A DNA stretch of 13,368 bases. Source: an uncultured Azohydromonas sp. Its GTDB lineage: Bacteria; Pseudomonadota; Gammaproteobacteria; Burkholderiales; Burkholderiaceae_C. The stretch's first letter is position 1, and every line of letters begins with the position of its first letter. The position numbers and the translations under genes are program-made. Below are positions 8,571-13,368 of the stretch, piece after piece. The notes under the pieces were generated by a model. The model was given only the letters and a program-made list of their open reading frames with translations, made no database searches and was not told the DNA's origin. Location of the stretch: the NCBI RefSeq assembly GCF_937926365.1, contig NZ_CALAOH010000217.1, positions 1 through 13,368 on the forward strand, given 5' to 3'.

Positions 8571-9947
8571 ATGGCCTACCACCAGCGCATCGCGACTGAA
8601 ACCTTCACCTTCCCCGACCTGCGCACGCTGCTGGCGCGCGCCAGCCCCGAGCGCTCGGGCGACCGCCTCGCCGGCGTGGCGGCGGCCTCGGCGCGCGAGC
8701 GCGTGGCGGCGCAGATGGCGCTGGCCGAGGTGCCGCTCACGCGCTTCCTGGAAGAAGCCGTCGTGCCCTACGAGCAGGACGAGGTCACGCGGCTGATCCT
8801 CGATACTCACGACGCCGCCGCCTTCGCCCCGGTGCGCCACCTCAGCGTCGGCGGGTTCCGCGACTGGCTGCTCTCGGACGAGGCCACGCCCGAGGCCCTG
8901 GCGGCCCTGGCCCCCGGGCTGACGCCGGAGATGGTGGCGGGCGTGTCGAAACTCATGCGCAACCAGGACCTGATCCTGGTTGCGCGCAAGCGCCGCGTGG
9001 TCACGCGCTTTCGCGGCACGCTGGGCCTGCCGGGCCGGCTGGCAACGCGGCTGCAGCCGAACCATCCCACGGACGACCCGGCCGGCATCGCCGCCGCCAT
9101 CCTCGACGGGCTGCTGCTGGGCAGTGGCGACGCCGTCATCGGCATCAACCCCGCCGGCGACGACGTGGAGCAGGTCACGGCGCTGCTGCGGCTGCTCGAC
9201 GCCGTGATCGACCACCACCGGATCCCCACCCAGTCCTGCGTGCTCACGCACGTGAGCAACACGCTGCAAGCCATCGAGCGCGGCGCGCCGGTGGACCTGG
9301 TGTTCCAGTCCATCGGCGGCACCGAGGGCACCAACCGCGCCTTCGGCATCGACCTGGCGCTGCTGGCCGAGGCTCGGTCCGCGGCGCTGGCGCTGGGCCG
9401 CGGCCAGGGGCAGGTGATGTATTTCGAAACCGGCCAGGGCAGCGCGCTGTCGGCCGGCGCGCACCACGGCTGCGACCAGCAGACGCTGGAGGCCCGCGCC
9501 TACGCCGTGGCGCGGCGCTTCGACCCGCTGCTGGTCAACACCGTCGTCGGTTTCATCGGGCCGGAGTACCTGTTCGATGCCAAGCAGATCCAGCGCGCGG
9601 GGCTGGAGGACCACTGCTGCGGCAAGCTGCTGGGCCTGCCCATGGGCTGCGACGTCTGCTACACCAACCACGCCGAGGCCGACCAGGACGACGCCGACAC
9701 GCTGCTGACGCTGCTGGGCGTGGCCGGCGTGAACTACGTGATGGGCGTGCCCGGCGCCGACGACGTGATGCTGGGCTACCAGAGCACTTCCTTCCACGAC
9801 GCGCTGTACCTGCGCCGCGCCCTGGGCCTGCGCCCCGCGCCGGAGTTCGAGGCCTGGCTGCAGCGCATGGGCTTCGCCGACGAAGCGGGCCGGCCCGCCG
9901 GGCAGATCCCGGCCGGCTTCGCGCAGGCGTTGCTGCCCCAGATCTGA
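8571..9947 (+). CDS. eutB: Ethanolamine ammonia-lyase large (catalytic) subunit
   Basis: 458 residues, close to the 453 of the E. coli enzyme and collinear throughout. With EutC it converts ethanolamine to acetaldehyde and ammonia using adenosylcobalamin, in the cytoplasm. The TIM-barrel landmarks are present: SKLMRNQDLI (126-135), GRLATRLQPNHPTDDP (155-170, with Arg160 and Gln162 at the substrate site), GINPAGDDVEQV (191-202, Asn193), SIGGTEGTNRAFGI (247-260), YFETGQGSALSAGAHHGCDQQ (around Glu286), GFIGPEYL, LGLPMGCDVCYTNHAEAD (Asp361) and NYVMGVPGADDVMLGYQSTSFHD. No catalytic residue appears missing. The start at 8571 gives the expected N-terminus; only a weak GGGG precedes it. The stop is 13 nt before eutC. 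No eutA reactivase, permease, eutR or microcompartment shell gene is in the window. Confidence 0.97.
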   Translation: MAYHQRIATETFTFPDLRTLLARASPERSGDRLAGVAAASARERVAAQMALAEVPLTRFLEEAVVPYEQDEVTRLILDTHDAAAFAPVRHLSVGGFRDWLLSDEATPEALAALAPGLTPEMVAGVSKLMRNQDLILVARKRRVVTRFRGTLGLPGRLATRLQPNHPTDDPAGIAAAILDGLLLGSGDAVIGINPAGDDVEQVTALLRLLDAVIDHHRIPTQSCVLTHVSNTLQAIERGAPVDLVFQSIGGTEGTNRAFGIDLALLAEARSAALALGRGQGQVMYFETGQGSALSAGAHHGCDQQTLEARAYAVARRFDPLLVNTVVGFIGPEYLFDAKQIQRAGLEDHCCGKLLGLPMGCDVCYTNHAEADQDDADTLLTLLGVAGVNYVMGVPGADDVMLGYQSTSFHDALYLRRALGLRPAPEFEAWLQRMGFADEAGRPAGQIPAGFAQALLPQI

Positions 9948-9949
9948 AC

Positions 9950-9955
9950 AGGAGA
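9950..9955 (+). promoter_or_regulatory. Shine-Dalgarno of eutC
   Basis: AGGAGA, 5 nt before the ATG at 9961 and right after the eutB stop codon. It fixes the eutC start and supports translation from a shared eutBC message. Confidence 0.75.
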
Positions 9956-9960
9956 ACGCC

Positions 9961-10821
9961 ATGGCGCAGCAAGACGCTTCCGACGCCACCCCGCCGCCGG
10001 CCTCCGGCGCCGCGCTCCCGGCCACCGCCGATGCCTACGCAACCAACCTCTGGACCCGGCTGCGCCGCCACACGCCCGCGCGCATCGGGCTGCCGCGCAG
10101 CGGCGTGAGCCAGTCCACCGCGGCGCAGCTGGAGTTCCAGCTCGCGCACGCCCGGGCGCGCGACGCGGTGCACCAGGCGCTGGACCTCGACGCGCTGGCG
10201 TCCGCGCTGCAGCCGCTGGGCCTGCCCGCCGTCGCGCTGCACAGCGCCGCGCCCGACCGGGCCACTTACCTGCAGCGGCCGGACCTGGGACGGCGGCTGG
10301 ACGACGCCTCGCGCGAGCGGCTGCAGGCGCTGACCAGCACGCAGCCGGGGGGGCCGGCCGCGTCGCCGCGCTTGGACCTCGCCCTCGTGCTGGCCGACGG
10401 GCTGTCCGCCCAGGCCGTGCAGGCCCATGCCCCGGCACTGCTGGCGGAATTGCTGCCCCGGCTGCGGGACGACGCCCAGCCCTGGCGGCTGGCGCCCCTG
10501 GCGCTGGCCGAGCAGGGCCGCGTGGCGCTGGGCGACGAGGTGGGCGAGCTGCTGGACGCGGCGCTGGTGGCGGTGCTCATTGGCGAGCGCCCGGGCCTGA
10601 GCGCCCCGGACAGCCTGGGTGTCTATCTCACCTGGGCGCCGCGCGTGGGCTGCGTGGATGCGCAGCGCAACTGCATTTCCAACGTGCGCCCGCAGGGCCT
10701 CTCCTATGCGTTGGCGGCGCGGCGCCTGGCCTGGCTGCTGCGCGAGGCCCGCGCGCGCGGCATCAGTGGCGTGGCGTTGAAAGACGAAAGCGGAACGCAG
10801 CAGTTGCAACGGCAAGGCTGA
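9961..10821 (+). CDS. eutC: Ethanolamine ammonia-lyase small subunit
   Basis: 286 residues, near the usual length for EutC. The first 25 or so residues are an Ala/Pro-rich linker. The conserved block then begins: LRRHTPARIGLPRSG (34-48), a helix with QLEFQLAHARARDAV (56-70), LDLALVLADGLSAQAV (138-153, an N-terminal Rossmann-like strand and loop), VALGDEVGELL (188-198), VAVLIGERPGLSAPDSLGVYL (203-223) and the cysteine-containing VGCVDAQRNCISNVRPQGLSY (229-249). These are standard EutC signatures; EutC forms the adenosylcobalamin base-binding part of the EutBC oligomer. It is 13 nt downstream of eutB with a strong ribosome-binding site, so the two form an operon. The IGLPRSG segment is more commonly written with VGRAG in homologues I know, a minor variation. 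Confidence 0.96.
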   Translation: MAQQDASDATPPPASGAALPATADAYATNLWTRLRRHTPARIGLPRSGVSQSTAAQLEFQLAHARARDAVHQALDLDALASALQPLGLPAVALHSAAPDRATYLQRPDLGRRLDDASRERLQALTSTQPGGPAASPRLDLALVLADGLSAQAVQAHAPALLAELLPRLRDDAQPWRLAPLALAEQGRVALGDEVGELLDAALVAVLIGERPGLSAPDSLGVYLTWAPRVGCVDAQRNCISNVRPQGLSYALAARRLAWLLREARARGISGVALKDESGTQQLQRQG

Positions 10822-10823
10822 AC

Positions 10824-10858
10824 CCGGCGGCGTCGGAATACGGCTTGCCCTGCGCCGG
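10824..10858 (+). repeat. Inverted repeats in the eutC-P450 gap
   Basis: CCGGCG (10824-10829) can pair with CGCCGG (10853-10858), and GGCAAG (10811-10816, end of eutC) with CTTGCC (10843-10848). The two stems are interleaved, so they would compete. They fill the 39-bp gap and abut the P450 start, which has no visible Shine-Dalgarno sequence. They may lower P450 translation or process the message; 6-bp GC arms can also arise by chance. Confidence 0.25.
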
Positions 10859-10860
10859 CC

Positions 10861-12123
10861 ATGCGACCGATACCCCACGTAGGCGGCCTGGACAGCAGCT
10901 TGGCATTCCTGGCTGATCCCTACCGCTTCATCGGGCGGCATTGCCGTGAGCAGCACACGGAAGTGGTGCAGACCCGGTTGATGTTGCGCTCCACGTTGTG
11001 CTTCACCGGCCCGCGCGCGGCGGAGCTTTTCTACAACGAGGGGTTGTTCCTGCGCGGCGGCGCCGCGCCCGAGCCGCTGCGCGCCACGCTGTTCGGCAAG
11101 GGCGGCGTGCAGACGCTCGATGGCCTGCGGCACCGGCGGCGCAAGGCCTTCTTCATGTTGGCGCTGGCGCCGGAGCGCGTCGCGGCGCTGGTGCGGCAGG
11201 TGGCGCACGAGTGGGATCACGAGCTCGGCCGCTGGGCGCAGCAGGACCAGGTGCAGCTCTACGAAGCGCTGCACCCCATGCTCACGCGCGCCGTGTGCCA
11301 CTGGGCCGGCGTGCCGCTGCCGCCGGCGCAGGTGGCGCTGCGCACGGCGGAGCTGGTGGCGCTGTTCGACCACGCGGTGGGCCCGCCGCTGCGCCACCTG
11401 CACGCGCGCGTGGCGCGCGCGGCGCTGGAGTCCTGGCTCGCGCACCTGCTGGCCGAGGCCCGCGCCGGGCGCGTCGAACTGCCCGAGGACAGCGCTGCGG
11501 CACAGGTGGCGCTGCACCGCGACGAGGAGGGCAACGTGCTGCGCCCGCGCATCGCGGCGGTGGAGCTGCTCAACCTGCTGCGGCCGGTGGTGGCGGTGTC
11601 GGTGTTCATCGTCCAGTCCGCGCACGCGCTGCACCTGCACCCCGAATGCCGCGAGCCGCTGAGCGAGAGCCTGCTCGGCGGTGACATGCGCTGGGCGCAG
11701 GCCTTCGTGCAGGAGGTGCGGCGCTGGTATCCCTTCTTCCCGGCCATCGCCGCGCGCGTGCGGCACGACTTCGAATGGCAGGGCTACCACTTCACGCGCG
11801 GACGCACGGCGCTGCTGGACCTGTACGGCACCAACCATGACCCGCGCAGCTGGGAGGCGGCCGACGAGTTCCGTCCGCATCGTTTCCTCACTCGCAAGCC
11901 CGGCGCCTACGACTTCGTGCCGCAGGGCGGCGCCGAGCCCCACGCGCACCACCGCTGCCCGGGCGAGGGCGTGGCCATCGCGCTGATGATGCTGTCGCTG
12001 GACTGGCTGCTGCACCGCATGCGCTACGAGGTCCCGGCGCAGGACCTGGGCCTGGACATGGCGCGGCTGCCCGCGCTGCCGCATGGCGGTTTCGTCATCC
12101 AGGGCGTGCAGGCGCTGCCGTGA
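10861..12123 (+). CDS. CYP152-family cytochrome P450 (H2O2-dependent fatty-acid peroxygenase)
   Basis: 420 residues, matching CYP152 enzymes such as Bacillus P450-BSbeta (about 417). The N-terminus IPHVGGLDSSLAFL aligns with the BSbeta start. Diagnostic features: the I-helix LLRPVVA with Arg241-Pro242, which replaces the usual acid-alcohol pair and binds the fatty-acid carboxylate; QEVRRWYPFFPA (284-295, the ExxR of helix K); LLDLYGTNHDP (318-328); DEFRPHRF; and FVPQGG followed by HHRCPGEG with heme ligand Cys366. Gln84 in GVQTLDG occupies the position that is Gln in the hydroxylase BSbeta and His in the decarboxylase OleT, suggesting alpha/beta-hydroxylation rather than alkene formation. Family knowledge: these enzymes use H2O2 directly and need no reductase, consistent with no redox partner here. 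ATG 10861 lacks a Shine-Dalgarno sequence but gives the family N-terminus. Gene 39 bp after eutC and 26 bp before the HAD gene. Confidence 0.93.
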   Translation: MRPIPHVGGLDSSLAFLADPYRFIGRHCREQHTEVVQTRLMLRSTLCFTGPRAAELFYNEGLFLRGGAAPEPLRATLFGKGGVQTLDGLRHRRRKAFFMLALAPERVAALVRQVAHEWDHELGRWAQQDQVQLYEALHPMLTRAVCHWAGVPLPPAQVALRTAELVALFDHAVGPPLRHLHARVARAALESWLAHLLAEARAGRVELPEDSAAAQVALHRDEEGNVLRPRIAAVELLNLLRPVVAVSVFIVQSAHALHLHPECREPLSESLLGGDMRWAQAFVQEVRRWYPFFPAIAARVRHDFEWQGYHFTRGRTALLDLYGTNHDPRSWEAADEFRPHRFLTRKPGAYDFVPQGGAEPHAHHRCPGEGVAIALMMLSLDWLLHRMRYEVPAQDLGLDMARLPALPHGGFVIQGVQALP

Positions 12124-12133
12124 GCGGCATGAC

Positions 12134-12140
12134 AAGGAGA
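12134..12140 (+). promoter_or_regulatory. Shine-Dalgarno that decides the HAD phosphatase start
   Basis: AAGGAGA, 9 nt before ATG 12150. Upstream in-frame alternatives, GTG 12120 (overlapping the P450 stop) and ATG 12129, have no such site, and would add a charged SGMTRRRSP-type tail before the HAD domain. Confidence 0.75.
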
Positions 12141-12149
12141 CGCAGCCCC

Positions 12150-12788
12150 ATGACGTCCTTCGATGCGGTCATCTTCGACTGCGACGGCACGCTGGTGGAC
12201 AGCGAGCCCATCCTTCTGGCCACCGTCGAGGAGCAGGCTCTGGCGCTGGGCGTCGCGCCCGCGCTGCTGGCGGACCTGCACGAGATGAAGGGGCAGAGCA
12301 TGGCGCTGACGCTGGCCACCATCGGCCAGCGCCGCGGCCGGCCGCTGCCCGAGGACTTCGAGGCCACGGTGCGCGCGCGCATGGCCGAGACGCTCAAGGA
12401 GAGGCTGCAGCCCATGCCCGGGGCGCGGGCGCTGCTGCGGCGGTTGGCGCTGCCCTTCTGCGTCGCGACCAATGGTCCGCGTGCCAAGACCGAGCTGACG
12501 CTGTCGATCACGGGGTTGCTGCCGCTGTTGCGCCCCGACCGCATCTTCAGCGCTTACGAGGTGGGTGCCTTCAAGCCCGATCCGGCGCTGTTCCTGCACG
12601 CGGCGCGCGCGCTGGGCGTGGCGCCCGGCCGCTGCGCGGTGGTCGAGGACAGCCCTTCGGGTGTGCGTGCCGGGCTGGCGGCGGGCATGCAGGTGCACGT
12701 GCTGCGCTCGGCCCAGCCGCTGCCGACGGAGCTGCACGCGCGGGTGCGCCACCTGGATGCGCTGGAGGAGTTGCTGGACACGGGCTGA
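12150..12788 (+). CDS. HAD-superfamily phosphatase, YieH/phosphoglycolate-phosphatase-like
   Basis: 212 residues from ATG 12150. HAD motif I is FDCDGTLVDSEP with nucleophile Asp10 and acid/base Asp12; motif II is VATNGPRAK with Thr107; motif III is the Lys of GAFKPDPALF (Lys142); motif IV is VVEDSPSGVRAG with Glu166-Asp167. An alpha-helical C1 cap (about 20-88) places it in subfamily IA. The ATNGPRAK and SAYEVGAFKPDPALFLHAA segments resemble E. coli YieH (6-phosphogluconate phosphatase) most among proteins I remember; beta-phosphoglucomutase and Gph are other relatives. The substrate cannot be set from sequence. It ends the five-gene plus-strand run, 26 bp after the P450 stop, and is convergent with the next gene at 12 bp. 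An in-frame upstream extension to 12120 is possible but less likely. Confidence 0.92.
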   Translation: MTSFDAVIFDCDGTLVDSEPILLATVEEQALALGVAPALLADLHEMKGQSMALTLATIGQRRGRPLPEDFEATVRARMAETLKERLQPMPGARALLRRLALPFCVATNGPRAKTELTLSITGLLPLLRPDRIFSAYEVGAFKPDPALFLHAARALGVAPGRCAVVEDSPSGVRAGLAAGMQVHVLRSAQPLPTELHARVRHLDALEELLDTG

Positions 12789-12805
12789 GCCGCCCGGTGC
12801 TCAGC
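12784..12805. terminator. Symmetric hairpin containing both stop codons of convergent genes
   Basis: GCTGAGC (12784-12790) and GCTCAGC (12799-12805) form a perfect 7-bp stem with an 8-nt loop. The left arm contains the TGA of the HAD gene and the right arm, read on the minus strand, the TGA of the lipoprotein gene. Either transcript would form the same stem at its stop codon. No T-tract is present, so a bidirectional terminator is plausible but not classical. Confidence 0.45.
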
Positions 12806-13368
12806 GCCCTTCCGTGGTCGCCGGCGTCCCGTCCCCGGCCACCACCACCGGCGCCACGTCCGCCGCCACACGCCGCAGCAGCTCGCCCAGCACCTCGGCG
12901 TGGGCCTGCGGCGTGTCGGCCGTGGCCTGCAATGTGTAGCGGCGCTCGGTGCGCTGGCGCAGCGTGCCATTGGCGTCCTGCAGCACGGCGCGCACCTCGG
13001 TGAACAGCTCGCGGTGGTCGCGGCGGTAGTCCAGCGGCGTGAATTCCAGCCGCAGCGTCCGCGCCCGCGGCTCCACGCCGCCGGCGGTGCACTCGGCCTC
13101 GCACAGCGTCCAGCCCGGCAGTTGCGCCCGCAGCGCGGCGGTCAGCTCGCGCGTGAGGGCCACCTCGATGCGCTCGGCCCAGAACACGCCCGGCCAGTCG
13201 TCCACCACCGTGTCGCTGGCACGGAAGCGCACGCGCCGCGCCAGCAGGTACTCCGGCAGCACCGGGCGGCGAACGATCAGCACCGGGGCGGCCAGAGGAG
13301 CCGCGCTCGCCGCCGCATCGGGCGGGACGGCCGCGGTGGCCGCGCCGCCGGCGCTCGCCGTGCCGGCC
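12801..13368 (-). CDS. PqiC-like ABC-transport auxiliary lipoprotein, N-terminus outside window
   Basis: Partial: the frame is open from the right edge to the TGA at 12803-12801, 188 sense codons. Upstream of the conserved domain is an Ala-rich linker. The domain starts with VLIVRRPVLPEYLLARRVRFRAS, then DDWPGVFWAERIEVALTREL, LPGWTLC, LRLEFTPLDYR and VRAVLQDANGTLRQRTERRYTL. The order (P-E-Y-L, then WAE plus an amphipathic helix, then a strand ending in modified Arg-rich and A-D-T segments) fits the PqiC/DUF330 fold. Family knowledge: PqiC-type lipoproteins sit in the outer membrane facing the periplasm and partner MCE (PqiB/MlaD-like) proteins in lipid transport. The lipobox Cys and signal peptide would lie beyond 13368, as would the partner mce/ABC genes. 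A GTG at 13283-13281 is open as a start but cuts off the leader, so it is rejected. Confidence 0.72.
   Translation of the reverse strand, partial: AGTASAGGAATAAVPPDAAASAAPLAAPVLIVRRPVLPEYLLARRVRFRASDTVVDDWPGVFWAERIEVALTRELTAALRAQLPGWTLCEAECTAGGVEPRARTLRLEFTPLDYRRDHRELFTEVRAVLQDANGTLRQRTERRYTLQATADTPQAHAEVLGELLRRVAADVAPVVVAGDGTPATTEGR

Noticed and set aside
9553..12135. 860-codon minus-strand frame opposite eutB-eutC-P450
   Set aside because: It is a shadow frame; the three plus-strand proteins are recognised families with intact catalytic residues.
13281..13283. GTG as the start of the lipoprotein gene
   Set aside because: The frame stays open to the window edge, and a lipoprotein needs a signal peptide and lipobox upstream, so this is an internal Val.

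Overview
The window is a high-GC chromosomal segment. Most coding stretches are about 70-77 % GC by hand count of single lines. Gene content (ProQ/FinO RNA chaperone, Suv3-like helicase, PEP-CTERM protein, EutBC without microcompartment genes, PqiC-like lipoprotein) and codon use point to a betaproteobacterium, most likely Burkholderiales/Comamonadaceae. That placement is an inference; no rRNA or marker gene is present.

Layout, left to right. Positions 1-844 (minus) hold a ProQ/FinO-domain protein cut off at the left edge. It is divergent, across an 81-bp intergenic region, from a complete Suv3-type RNA helicase (926-3145, plus). Facing the helicase is an AT-richer gene (3178-4347, minus) for a secreted HAF-repeat protein with a PEP-CTERM sorting tail. 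Behind it, on the same strand, is a large membrane histidine kinase, CHASE-PAS-PAS-HisKA-HATPase (4577-7231). A 63-residue hydrophilic small ORF (7367-7558, plus) stands alone between two hairpins.

A run of five plus-strand genes follows: an exported YkuD-like L,D-transpeptidase (7826-8500), ethanolamine ammonia-lyase subunits EutB and EutC (8571-9947, 9961-10821), a CYP152-family fatty-acid peroxygenase P450 (10861-12123) and a YieH-like HAD phosphatase (12150-12788). The last gene (12801 to the right edge, minus) is a PqiC/ABC-transport auxiliary lipoprotein lacking its N-terminus.

How the genes may work together. ProQ and Suv3 are both RNA-acting proteins sharing one divergent control region, which suggests linked RNA metabolism. 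EutBC deaminates ethanolamine to acetaldehyde and ammonia, and the adjacent peroxygenase oxidises fatty acids; both substrates come from phospholipid breakdown, a possible but unproven common theme. The PEP-CTERM protein, kinase and small ORF have no obvious partners here.

I saw no tRNA, rRNA, CRISPR array, insertion sequence, integrase or prophage gene. No single locus is convincingly a new system. The most notable items are the bacterial Suv3 gene paired with proQ, the CYP152-eutBC neighbourhood, the divergent L,D-transpeptidase active site, and stop-codon-containing inverted repeats at both convergent gene junctions. All gaps between genes are shorter than 300 bp.
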